Under the pieces are notes generated by a model that saw nothing but the letters and a program-made list of their open reading frames with translations, was not told the origin of the DNA and ran no database searches. This document shows, piece after piece, positions 13,130 through 23,371 of a stretch of 64,000 bases of DNA. Positions within the stretch are counted from its first letter, which is position 1. Each line of letters opens with the position of its first letter. The position numbers and the translations under genes are program-made. The stretch is from Scatophagus argus (lineage: Eukaryota; Chordata; Actinopteri; Scatophagidae), in contig NC_058494.1 of NCBI RefSeq assembly GCF_020382885.2, forward strand, positions 27,068,329 to 27,132,328, in the 5' to 3' direction.

Positions 13130-13144
13130 AGCGCCTCCTGCTGG
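13130..13144 (-). promoter_or_regulatory. CTCF-like site at unit start (one mismatch), unit 1
   Basis: The reverse strand reads CCAGCAGGAGGCGCT, one position off the CCASYAGRKGGCRSY core. The same site is at 27073, 40988 and 54900. It points opposite to the perfect site between genes A and B. Confidence 0.35.
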
Positions 13145-13278
13145 TCTTTGCCTTACACAAACGTGTTGTCACTCTCATCGGTACCAGCGCTTTTTACTTT
13201 TGTTTTTTTTTTGTTTGTTTTTGTAGAGAGGAGAGGATGACAACAAAGTAAATAAGAAACAAGTTTATTTGAAAATGC

Positions 13279-13284
13279 AATAAA
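13279..13284 (+). terminator. Candidate poly(A) signal 1 (AATAAA), unit 1
   Basis: First AATAAA on the + strand after the wipf2 stop. Equivalent hexamers are at 27196, 41111 and 55023. There they lie downstream of gene B of the preceding unit and could serve it. Confidence 0.4.
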
Positions 13285-13763
13285 TATTGTATATTTACAT
13301 TAAGGAATATGGTAATCATAGTTAATGATCTATTTTTATGTTGTAAAAAGCCTGTAATATAGGAAAGAGAAATGATTATAACAATGTTCCAGTCGCTGAG
13401 CCTCGGTCTGATAGAGCGGACTGTGCAGCACTGCTCTCCATGTTTGGCCACGAGGGCGGATGAGCTGAACGGATGTGCGTGAGGTTTCAGCAACGAGCCA
13501 ACACTCTGGGGATCCTGTTTCCAAAGCTCGGGGGCTGCAGTGAAGGCGGGTCCGGCTGGCGGACGACGACGGCGACACACAAAGCAAACAAAAGCAGCAA
13601 AGGAACAACACTTCCTGTCCTGGATGTACGCTCACCTTGTCACACAGGTGACCCGACACCTTTGTCAACTCCTGTTCTCACCTTATCCACTCCGAGGGCA
13701 AAGAAAAACCCTGTGGTCGTTTCATGTTAATCAGCCATGTTTTTATCATTTGAAATAATTTCA

Positions 13764-13769
13764 AATAAA
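13764..13769 (+). terminator. Candidate poly(A) signal 2 (AATAAA), unit 1
   Basis: AATAAA followed by a GTGGGGG stretch, a plausible downstream G/U-rich element. Equivalents are at 27681, 41596 and 55508. If used by wipf2, its 3' UTR is about 2.2 kb. Confidence 0.45.
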
Positions 13770-13784
13770 AGTGGGGGAAAAGGG

Positions 13785-15419
13785 TACCTGATGGACAGCG
13801 TTTTTGTTTTCTCTTCCTGTTTACTGCTGTTTTTGTCATCTCTGCAGTGACTTTTAGAGAAGAGTTTAAATCTTTTCCTGAATTAATGAATTGGTTGTAG
13901 CACAACTCAAAATATTCTAAATGTTTCTAACAGTATTTCAGTGTTTCTGTTGGTAAGTTTAAATATAAGGCCTGTACACAAACTGGTGACTTCAGCTGTC
14001 AGATGTGACTCGTCTCAACATCAACTACCAGACTCCAGCAGAAAAACTTGGTCACATGTTTGGTCGCCATCGCGGTCTTTATGTTTGTTGGCTTTTTTCC
14101 TCATAGGCGTCATTTGAAAGGTGAAAGATTAAATGCACACGTGGGAACATGAAATAACATGTGAATGTCTTTAACATGATGTGGAAGCTACAGTAAGAGT
14201 GACGTGCAGGCCAGACTGTCGGTCTGCAACACGTGGATACACACACTATGATGTAAACGGATGCGAGGAGATCGCTGCTTTACGCGTGACGGAAACACGC
14301 AAGCTATCGCGAAAGAGGCCATTATTGAACGCTACATGACTGAAACTCGCCGTTATTGAGATCTGCAGAAGAAGCGCGAACAACAGCGGAAGGGGAGGGG
14401 TTAGAGAGCACGTGACCCCGCGGTTGACCTATTTCACCTATAGACGTGCAGGGTTCAACCAGCATTCGGTGAAGGGAAATTCAAACCTTTCAGCATGTGG
14501 ACTGCGCTCAAAGTTTCAGACCAGGTAACAAAAGTCTAACTTCATTTGGTAAACACTAACCCTGAGTTTTTGTGGGTTTTACCACGCCAGGGTCTGGCTG
14601 AACTCTGCAGGCTGCAGCTGCTTCATTCAGTTCAACGTCCCTTACAAAGATGCGCGTATCTTCGGTTGGAAATACTTAACATCCGCTCGGGCAACAGTTT
14701 CACCATGCGGTTTGTGCAGCGCCGATAAAACAAGTGAAATATCAGCATGTTTTAAACCCAGGAGTGTTGAGGCTGACTTCATCGTCTGGTGGCAGTTTGG
14801 AGAAAAATGTTTTGCTTCGGCAACGTAGTAAGTCACCTGAGAGTTCTGAACCTTTTGTACCGATAGTCACTTCACAGCAGGATTGACATTGTGATAGTTC
14901 AAAGTTGTACAAGTGTCAAAATGCTAGACATACAGAAGTGAAAAAATACAACCAGTCTTTTAAGTTTAATTGGTTACGGTCCGAAAAATCTGTATTGCTG
15001 TAAAACCGAAATCTAAAATAATCTAAAATCAAAATAGTCCTACCTTCATTCATATTAAGAATAGCGTGTACCCGTTAGACTGGTAACTCAGTGTATAAAT
15101 CACATGCTAACACCGTATGAAATGTTGAAAAAAATCTGTCCTATTTACGACATTGAACAGAAACACGTAAAAGACTAAATAATGGGATTATTGGTGACAG
15201 CGCGACATCCTTCTGAAACATGGGTTGGTTAAAAGGCGCTCTTCTGGACTGTACCATTCTGACAGTAAGGGGGGGCAGTGAATTCACCAAGCCAGGCGCG
15301 TTCTAACATTAACGTGTGTTAAAGTAGTTATATAGCAGAAACGTTATATAGTTGTATAACAAAAAGTTATAAAGAAGTAATTATGGTTAAAAGTACGAAG
15401 CTGCGGCACTCTGAGACCA
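13785..15419. other. Intergenic stretch with a CpG-richer block around 14190-14500
   Basis: No recognised gene. CpG dinucleotides are noticeably denser from about 14190 to 14500, with a CACGTG E-box at 14409-14414. A short open stretch starts at the ATG at 14495 and reaches a GT donor at 14525, followed by an AG at 14590, but the implied protein has no known domain and the intron would be only 66 bp. It could be an unannotated promoter with a non-coding first exon. The block is kept in all four units. Confidence 0.35.
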
Positions 15420-15575
15420 GCGCCTCATCGTCGCTCCACCCTTTGTCCCAGCTGATTGGTTGTTGTTTGGCGGCAGAGTTGGCTGATGTCATACCCTTTT
15501 AACGCGGCTTGTTCGAAAACAACGTGAGCCCGTCGCGAGATCTGCCCACCTCTGAATCGACGCGTTTGTGTCAAA
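15420..15575 (+). promoter_or_regulatory. Proximal promoter / 5' UTR of gene A, unit 1
   Basis: Lies directly before the start codon. It has an inverted CCAAT box (ATTGG at 15455-15459) about 120 bp before the ATG and a T-rich CCTTTTAACGCGG stretch near 15495. Unit 1 differs from units 2-4 here by several single bases. The transcription start cannot be set from sequence alone. Confidence 0.35.
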
Positions 15576-18500
15576 ATGATCGCGAAACTGCAAACTTTAC
15601 TATTTATTTGCATTAGCATTTCATCGTTAGCTGCCGGTAAGTTTACTTCACTGCTCTAAAAACGGAAGAAGAAATGATGTCCAACTAAAATCTGGTCGCT
15701 GTTTGACTCCCTTGTTATTAGCAGCTAGCGCTTGTTAGCTACATGTCGTAAGATTAAGCTTGATCCGCTCTGTTTAAACTTTAAAAGGACTTTAAAAAAC
15801 TTTGAACTTTAGTTTTGACGTATTGAAAGTTGCGTTTACAACTTGATAAAGTCAGTGTTACACCACATACGATGGCACCAGAAGTGTCAGAATGAGCAGC
15901 AGCTGAAAATAACGTGACCGACCGGTGTCACAGGTGCGCAGTCTGGACATGTGGACTTCACGGTCACTGAATACACACTAAATGGTAACGGTTACATAGT
16001 GCCGTAGTATTACAACAGTATTACATTAAAACTAGCCTCTTTAGATTTGAGCTAAAACAGCGAGTCTGCTGAACTTTCCAGCCTGTCCTCAGTGAGAGTA
16101 AACAAACAAAATATTTGGGTGTTTTATTCCAAAAAGTAATTTGAAGAGGACACCTTGGGATCTGGTAAAGTGTGATGGATGTTTGTCTTTCGGAAAGTAA
16201 TCTCACAGTTTTCTGCTAATTAAAGGCCTGAGTGGAGCCTGAATTAAATTCCTGTTAGCCTTTGAGTATTTGGAAGTCACGCTGAATTTGTACATCAGCT
16301 TTCAGATGTCTGTAAAGTATTATGGGGGGGGATTACTGTACAATCTGCTCCAGAGGAGGAGGAGAGAGAAGCTCAGTGCATCATGGGAGATCCCCCGGCA
16401 GACTGAGCCTATAGCAGCATAACCAGGACCAGCCTAAACCAGCCCTAACCATAAGCTCTATCAAAGAGGAGAGTTTTAAGTCTACTTGAGTGTAGAGAGG
16501 GTGTCCGCCTCCCGGACCGAAACCACAAGATGATGTGAGAGGCTGAGAGTTGTGAAGCTGAGCTGACAGTGCAGATAAAATGTTTGGAAACATTCTTTCA
16601 AACCGTCTGACCTTTTCTGTTTCCTCAGGAGAGCTTCGACTCATGTGCCCGACTCAGCAAGTCAGGGCAACAGAGGGTGAGAACGCAACTCTTCCGTGTC
16701 ATCCGGATCAACGGATCGACTTGTCTAACCACACAGTGGAGTGGACCAAACTCAACCCCGAGGAGACCGTCCACGTCTATCGACGCAGAAAGGACGATCC
16801 TGGCCCACAGAGTCCACAATACAAAGACAGGACGACTCTGAACCGTGAGGACCTGAAGACAGGAAACCTGGCGCTGCACATCTCCTCAGTGAATCAGTCT
16901 GACAGCGGGACGTACAGATGTGTCATCCCAGAGGAGGCAGAGCCCTGTACTGTTGTCCTTCTCATCGGTGAGCAGTCAGAAGCTAATTCTGTGTAGTTCA
17001 CATGTCAGAATGTGACGTGTCTCTGCATGTTAGGATGATAATGAAACGACTTGTGAGCTGCAGCCCACGTGGACACTTTGGTTGGACAGTCGGCGTCCAC
17101 AGAGTTCACACAGCGTTTGTAACAGTTCAGCTGTTCAACAGATTCTCCACAGAGCACATAGAACACACCTCACTCATCCATAAACCTCAGCTTTAACTCC
17201 ATACTTTCAGCTACGTACTAGGGGTGGGAATTGAAGTTTTTATCAATCGGTCGATTCTGTCTATCAATCCAATTCCTCATCAGTTCTCTTATTGAGTAGT
17301 TCATTGAATGACAAAAAGGAGTTCTACAGTCTTCTGCACCAAAAGCAACCATTTTATTTTTTTCTCAAAATTATGTCTGCACAAGACTGTGAACCTGAAC
17401 ATATTCAACTCGAACACTGAACAGCACCTTGACAAGATAGAGTGTAGAAAGAAAATATTTTTTTCCTTTTCTTAAAAAGGATATTGTAAATGAGGTAACA
17501 GTGGACACACAAGTCCTCTTTGGAAAAATAGTCATGTATGCCACGATAACATTGTTTATTTAACTTACTGCAAGCTTAAACCAGATTTAACCAAAATTAT
17601 TATTACTTAATTCCATGCTGGGTGGACAAATGTGTTAGGATGTTGCTGGTATTTGCACCCTTACCCGATATTACAGCATTGTGCTGATTACACGTGGCAG
17701 AATTCTCATCTTCTCATGAGAATCTCATCAGGCTTTAGATCGCTTTCTCCTCTCTATGATGCTGCCTGGTGGTGTGGTTGAAGATCCGAGTCGTTGCAGA
17801 GTGTGTGACGCAAATGTACCACGACTCCAAATTTCTGGAAAAGGGAAATGAGAGAATCGTTAAGAAGAATCAATGACATTGGAGGCGTACAATTCTGATG
17901 GAATCGGTCAGTTGGAACCAGTTCTGAGTCAGAACTGGTTCTCGATTCCCATCCCTGCTACGTGCATGACCTTGAATTTGATGATCCATTAGATCCAGTT
18001 GTCATCAGTAGCAGGAAAACCACAGAGCTAAGAAATAGTGTGACACAAAGCCCCGGTTTTATTTTTATACTTTAGTTGGTTTATACAGGTAAAACACAAG
18101 ACGTAACATGCTGACCGGGGACAGAGCAGGACCAGCTGGTCCCCTCTGGTTCCAGGACCCTTCTGTCTGACTTTATATTTTAGCCAGTGTTTTCTGACAT
18201 CATCTTGTCATTTTAAACAGAAACCCAAGACCAACCGGGCGAGATAGAGACAACAACGCGTCTTCTGGAAGAAGGTAAATATGTGACCTGACGACAGCAC
18301 TGACCGGTTGGGTTGAGAGAGAGAGAGAGTGGGCGGTGCATAGACTGAGATGTATAACAACAGTATTGGAATGACAATGACAGTATTAACAATAATAACA
18401 TTGATAGTAATTATAATAATGCGGAAATATAACAGCTGGTAACAAGAGTCGTCGGTGTCCAGGAGGACCGCAGCAGGAGGTCCAGAAGAGGCCAGAAAGC

Positions 18501-19957
18501 ATAAAGACTCACGACATGAGAGTTAGAGGAGGAGAGAGAAGCTCAGTGCATCATGGGAGATCCCCCGGCAGACTGAGCCTATAGCAGCATAACCAGGACC
18601 AGCCTAAACCAGCCCTAACCATAAGCTCTATCAAAGAGGAGAGTTTTAAGTCTACTTGAGTGTAGAGAGGGTGTCCGCCTCCTGGACCGAAACCACAAGA
18701 TGATGTGAGAGGCTGAGAGTTGTGAAGCTGAGCTGACAGTGCAGATAAAGTGTTTGGAAACATTCTTTCAAACCATCTGACCTTTTCTGTTTCCTCAGGA
18801 AAACCTCGACTCATGTGCCCGACAGAGCGAGTCAGGGCAACAGAGGGTGAAAGTGTGACTCTCTTGTGTCATCCGGATCAACGGATCGATTTGTCTGAAG
18901 ACACAGTGGACTGGACCGTCCACGTCTATCAGTGCGGACAGGACGATCTTGATCCACAGAGTCCACAATACAGAAACAGGACGACTCTGAACCATGAGGA
19001 CCTGAAGACAGGAAACCTGACGCTGCACATCTCCTCAGTGAATCAGTCTGACAACGGGACGTACAGATGTGTCATCCCAGAGGAGGCAAAGTGCTGTATT
19101 GTTGTCCTTCCTGTCGGTGAGTATCTTGAAGACTGTACAGACCAATTTAGGACCTTTTTAATTCCAGATTTTGGTGATGAACTGCAGATAATGAAAGACC
19201 TTTCTCCCTTTGCTTGTGTGAGTCATGGGGAATCAGTGGGAATTGTATATCATTTGAAACTACAAACATGATGACAGGAGGCAATCCCAGCTCAACTGGA
19301 CCTCCAGAAGGGACCAAGCCAAGCAGGAAGCACCTTGATTTGGTTCTCTAGAAAAGTCTTGGATGTCTTTGAGTACACGATAATCTGACTGGGGGTGTTT
19401 TTAAATTATGAGAACTAATTATCAGAACGAAGAACTGTGTTGTGAAAACCACTCAGCTCGGCTCCCTGATGTTCCTTCAGATGGCGCCAAGATGGAGGCT
19501 GCCTGGATCGTCATCTCCACCGGTGTCGTCATCGCTGTTGCTCTTGTTCTGTTCATCCTGGTGAAATGTGGAAGCACCAGTAAGTATCAAAATTGGTGGG
19601 AAAACTCTCATCACCTCGTTAGCTAGCAGTGTCAGCCAGCTGATCCGAGATCTGCTGCCATTCAGTTTGTGGGAGGAGGATGAGTTAGTTGGGCTGAGAG
19701 TGGAGCAAAAAAACGATTTCTGTCTGGATTTTTCAAATCCAAATTTGACCGATCGTATAAATGATTGAATTATTTCAATAGATTGAATCAGGTTTTTTTG
19801 TAAATTGAATGCGTTGCAAACTGGTTTCCATGTTCCCACAGAGATTTGTAAGACGTTGGAATGGATGAAGGGACAGGAAGCAGAAAAGGCAAACAATGGC
19901 GAGATGGAAAACCTGAGGACCCAAACAGAGCGACGTAGCAGTGAGTCGGCGGTCTGA
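15576..19957 (+). CDS. Gene A, unit 1: two-IgV type I membrane protein (B7/butyrophilin-like)
   Basis: Predicted cell-surface immunoglobulin-superfamily protein. Function is not known; the fold suggests a ligand or receptor in immune recognition. Exons: 15576-15636 (signal peptide, residues 1-20), 16629-16967 (IgV1), 18221-18274 (18-codon linker), 18799-19116 (IgV2), 19481-19579 (transmembrane, about 265-285) and 19842-19957 (tail). Every junction is GT/AG and phase 1, giving 328 aa. IgV1 has the canonical Cys44/Trp59/Cys118 and the DSGTYRC motif. IgV2 has Cys175/Trp190/Cys242. Both carry an extra pair (Cys27/Cys127; Cys158/Cys251) that could form a second disulfide. Sequons: N39, N54 and N109; N211, N224, N233 and N237. 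IgV2 lacks seven codons after its Trp. The transmembrane segment has no charged residue and the tail no ITIM or ITAM, but it ends ESAV, a class I PDZ-ligand pattern. Phase-1 symmetry means either IgV exon could be skipped in frame. Could also be read as two alternative one-domain transcripts. Confidence 0.8.
16354..16628 (+). repeat. Repeat-bearing intron flank duplicated before both IgV exons of gene A
   Basis: About 275 bp before the IgV1 exon match 18525-18798 before the IgV2 exon almost base for base. Much of it (from about 16380 to 16530, including AGAGTTTTAAGTCTACTTGA) resembles a dispersed fish repeat. The shared flank shows that the two IgV exons arose by an internal duplication that carried the repeat along. 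A shorter remnant lies before the gene B IgV exon at about 25110-25180. Confidence 0.7.
17211..17965. mobile_element. hAT-type MITE in gene A intron 2, unit 1
   Basis: Element 17219-17957 (739 bp) with 16-bp terminal inverted repeats of form YAGGGRTGGGAATYGA. It is flanked by 8-bp direct repeats CTACGTAC/CTACGTGC (7 of 8 equal), as expected for hAT transposition. There is no transposase frame, so it is non-autonomous. A perfect 13-bp inverted repeat (GAACCAGTTCTGA around one G) lies near the right end at 17915-17941. Confidence 0.75.
19117..19271 (+). other. Open frame continuing from IgV2 into intron 4 of gene A
   Basis: If the donor at 19117 is not used, translation continues for 51 further codons to a TGA at 19269-19271, without a membrane segment. 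This would give a secreted form by intron retention. The open stretch is unchanged in all four units. It may equally be chance, since IgV1 and gene B read only about ten codons into their introns. Confidence 0.25.
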
Positions 19958-20763
19958 GGCGAAATCCATCCATCCATCCATCTTCTGGGACCGGGTTGCG
20001 GGGGCAGCAGCTTGAGCAGGGATGCCCAGACTTCCCTCTCCCCAGACACTTCCTCCAGCTCTTCCGGGCAGACCCCAAGGCGTTCCCAGGCCAGCCGAGT
20101 GACATAGTCCCTCCAGCGTGTCCTGGGTCTTTCTCGGGGCCTCCTCCCGGTGGGGCATGTCCGGAAGACCTCCCCGGGAAGGCCTCCAGGGGGCATCCGA
20201 AACAGATGGCCCAGCCACCTCAACTGGCTCCTTTCGATGTGGAGGAGCAGCGGCTCTACTCCGAGCTCCTCACCTTATCCCTAAGGGAGCGCCCCGCCAC
20301 CCTGCAGAGAAAGCTCATTTCAGCCGCTTGTATCCGAGATCTCGTTCTTTCAGTCATGACCCAAAGTTCACGGCCATAAGTGAGGGTAGGAACGTAGATT
20401 GACTGGTAAATTCAGATCTTCACCTTACGGCTCAGCTCTGTCTTCACCACGACAGACCGATACAACGACCGCACCGATCCACCTGTCAATCTCACGCTCC
20501 CATCTTCCCTCACTCGTGAACAAGACCCCGAGATACTTAAACTCCTCCACTTGAGGCAGGAACTCTCCTCCAACCTGGAGGGGACAGACCACGTTTTTCC
20601 GGTCGAGAACCGTGGCCTCGGATTTAGAGGTGCTGATTTTCATCCCAGCTGCTTCGCACTCGGCTGCAAACAGGAAGCAGAAAAGGCAAACAATGGTGAG
20701 ATGGAAAACATGAGGACCCAAACAGAGCTACGTAGCAGTGAGTCGGCGGTCTGAGGCGAAATC
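19873..20763 (-). mobile_element. 5'-truncated Rex3-like LINE after gene A stop, with 94-bp target duplication, unit 1
   Basis: Body 19967-20669, inserted antisense to gene A. Read on the - strand it encodes the reverse transcriptase thumb and C-terminal end, including CEAAGMKISTSKSE, FKYLGVLFTSEGR and RWLGHLFRMPPG, with frame breaks. It ends in a (GATG)n tail (CATCCATCC on the + strand at about 19966-19981). Rex3 of the RTE clade is known in fish for such GATG tails. The direct repeats 19873-19966 and 20670-20763 (three differences) are the target-site duplication. The left one covers the last 28 codons of gene A plus the stop. Confidence 0.75.
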
Positions 20764-22573
20764 GTGTCCATAAAAGACCACGTCAAGAGGAGTCTGGTTC
20801 TTTTTCTTTTCTTCTCTTTCCTCCTCCTCTTTTGATATTTTTTGTATGTTTTAACCCATTAACTTTAATAAGTGGATTATTTATTTTTGTCAAATCATGT
20901 GTGTATTTATCTTTGTGCTGCCTCAGAACCATGAATTTATAAATATATAAACATGAAGTCTGTGATCTGTGCTTTCGTTTTGTCTCTCCTTTGGTCATCA
21001 GAACTTGTGTGTGAAAGAGCAGATTCAAGGCGCGTTACCTTTTAACAGAAGTAAACCTCCACTAGGGGGCGCTGCACTTTTATATAGAGAGCATCCGTAA
21101 GAGGACGACCGAGAAGAAAGTTCTAGATGGTTCCTTTTGCTTTGAACTGTTCCCGTAAGCACCACCAGTTTTTTACCTCCAAGGCCATTTAAATAGTTTT
21201 ATGTGCGATAAAACGTCATTAAGATCGCAGTAAAAACTAACGGGAAAAAGTACATACAAAACAAACTTGATTTATAAAATGGAGGATAAGCACGAGCTAC
21301 ATGACCTTTTTCACCCCAAATTCACAAACCTCGAATCTGAATCTGAAGACTTGAACTGTCCTCATTATGATTTTACCTCGTTATTCTACTGTTCCCTTTC
21401 ATTATCGTGGGTGAGTTTCGTCATCATTTGATATATTACTACATAATTATAATTTGCTCACCTATTTGCATATTCATAATGACCAATAAACAAAAACAGC
21501 TGCGTCTCAAAGTACGTGATATTAAATAAGTTGTCAAAAGTGGCTCATGTTCTGGTAATAAATTCACTTAAAAGAAATCAATCTGCCGGCCGCGTGTATT
21601 TACACGTGAGCTTACTGCGCAGGCGTGTAACCTGGTTTGTCTGCTGGCCTTTCTTGATCCCACAGCAGATCCCCTTTAGACTGGAGTCATTAAGGTCCAA
21701 AAGGTTGGACTTCTGACATGATGACGCGTCTTTGTCCACTTTCTTGTCTCTTGGTGTCCATGTTTTTACTTCTTTGACACAGCGTGACCCACTGCTTGCT
21801 GTTTGCGTGTTTTTGTCGTTGGGGCAAACGAAAAAAAATGTAAAAAATCAACTTAATTGGTGGCATAATGGTGGACTGAGGACTGAACTTAACTCGACTG
21901 CAGGTAAAACAAAGTCTTGTGCAAAGCTGTTGTCCTCTGGGTGATGTTCCCATTTATTGCAACAGAAACACAACGTCACCATCAAAGTTGATGTGAAACT
22001 GAAGCTCAGAAGCACTGGCTGTCCTCTGGAGGTCGCTAAGAGCTGTTGTGTTCCTCACCACCATCTAACTCACACTGATTCATACCTTATTCACTCACCT
22101 GCTGCTGGGTGGGTTACCAGTTAAACCGAAACAGAAACATACTGCACCCTTGTGGTCAAATAAGGTATTTGCACAAAACCTCAATGAAGAATGGCTCCTA
22201 CAAACACAAACGGACACCAATGGAAACTTTGACGGCTGAGTTGTGCTTTACGCAATACACAACACACACAAACAATAACTAACTGAATAGCAGTGGTTAA
22301 TAACATACTGAAACTGAATTACTAAGAAGTTGAGTATTGAAAGTAAGCAGTCCAGAAAATGAGAGAAGAACACAGCAAATCGTAAAACCAATTCAAATAA
22401 ATGAACGGACAGACAAATAAATGAATGGAATCCAGTTGAAGTCCACACTGAAAGGAGGATCTTCTGGTGGCCAAACACCAAAAGGACACCTCACTGTGGC
22501 CTTTTGTTCTGACTGGGTTTAATTAAAAGGCCGCTTCAGCAAGACCTGAGGGTTCTTCATAACATAAGTCCAA
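20764..22573. other. Intergenic / gene A distal 3' UTR, unit 1
   Basis: Continuation of the original gene A 3' UTR after the LINE. It has a TTATTTATT AU-rich nonamer near 20880 and an AATAAA at 21485-21490. A CTCF-type site is at 21059. No further gene seen. Confidence 0.5.
21059..21073 (+). promoter_or_regulatory. Perfect CTCF consensus site between genes A and B, unit 1
   Basis: CCACTAGGGGGCGCT fits CCASYAGRKGGCRSY at all 15 positions, + orientation. It is not in a recognised transposon. The same site is at 34984, 48907 and 62852. Confidence 0.55.
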
Positions 22574-23371
22574 TCAAAGTGCAACCAGGACCGTGAAGAG
22601 CTTCGTAAACCAGTTTCGGCATGTAAGTCTGGTTGAACGGGGGACAGGAAGTTGGAGGCAAACCCTGCTGATCTGAGTCAGCAGTTGTGCTCTAATGCTG
22701 ACGACGCCGACTTCCAAGGAGGGCAAACAGTTCGTGTCCTTTAAAATGTTCCTGTCTCTGCTGAGACATCTGGAGCTGGCACTGTCCTCCAGAGAAGGTA
22801 AGGGACCTCTGATGATTCTCTCAGCCGTTCTTATTGTCCTCTGAAGTGTCTTCTTGTCTGCAGCAGAGCAGCCAGCATACCACACAGTGATGCAGGCTGC
22901 CAGCACCCTCTCCATGGTGGAGCGGTCGAAGGTCAGCAGCAGTGTAGTCTCTGCTGGGACACAACCGGCTGGTGTACCTGTGCACCGCTTGGACAGGGTC
23001 CTCGCCTCATCCCTGTCATTGCCTCCGGAGATCAGGCCGCCCACAGTGGTGTCATCAGCAGGTCTGATGGTGGTGTTGGAGGAGTGGATGGGAGTGCAGT
23101 CGTGGGTGTACCGGGAATAGAGGAGTGGGCCCAGAACTCAGCCCTGTGTGGGGGGCCAGTGCTGAGCGTGAAGGTGGAGGAGCAGCGAGGACCAGTCCTC
23201 GCATTGTGGGCGGTTTGTGAGAAAGTTCGTAATCCAGGCACAGGTGGGGGGTGCAGGTGTAGCAGTTTGTCCACGAGCATCTCTGTGATTGAATGCTGAA
23301 CTGTAATCCACGAGCAGCGCTGTGACGTAGTTAGGATACCTTTTGGGGTCGGGTGAGTTAAGAAGCTTCAC
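22574..23371 (-). mobile_element. Degenerate L2-like LINE reverse transcriptase remnant, unit 1
   Basis: On the - strand, reading from 23371 down, one sees VDYSSAFN, NFLTNRPQ, LSTGPP and GGLISGGND. After an internal loss come STMERVLAACITVWY and LQRTIRTAERIIRGPLPS, in the order expected for the fish L2/Maui-type reverse transcriptase end. Frameshifts break it into several frames and most of the protein is missing, so it is a fossil. Family assignment is by recalled motif pattern. Confidence 0.65.

Noticed and set aside
13194..13668. Overlapping - and + strand open frames of 70-130 codons at the start of each unit
   Set aside because: Several frames overlap on both strands, none has a known domain, and one is altered between units by indels. 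More likely 3' UTR sequence of moderate GC content.
14495..14728. A possible two-exon small protein starting MWTALKVSDQ in the CpG-richer block
   Set aside because: The intron would be 66 bp, the product has no known domain, and the reading frame differs in unit 3 by a 1-nt change. Not enough support for a gene.
13785..15575. The gene expected after WIPF2 in mammals (CDC6) as the content of the unit start
   Set aside because: None of the frames show AAA+ ATPase motifs or any recognisable CDC6 sequence, so mammalian gene order does not hold here or the next gene lies beyond the array.
19477..20223. A 248-codon - strand frame after gene A
   Set aside because: Its N-terminal part is the Rex3-like reverse transcriptase end; the rest is antisense to gene A exons. 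It is transposon and shadow sequence, not a gene.
22574..23044. A 156-codon - strand frame with reverse transcriptase similarity as a domesticated gene
   Set aside because: It is flanked by frame-broken remains of the same LINE, has an internal loss and lacks the catalytic region. Its identity among units reflects recent tandem copying, not selection.
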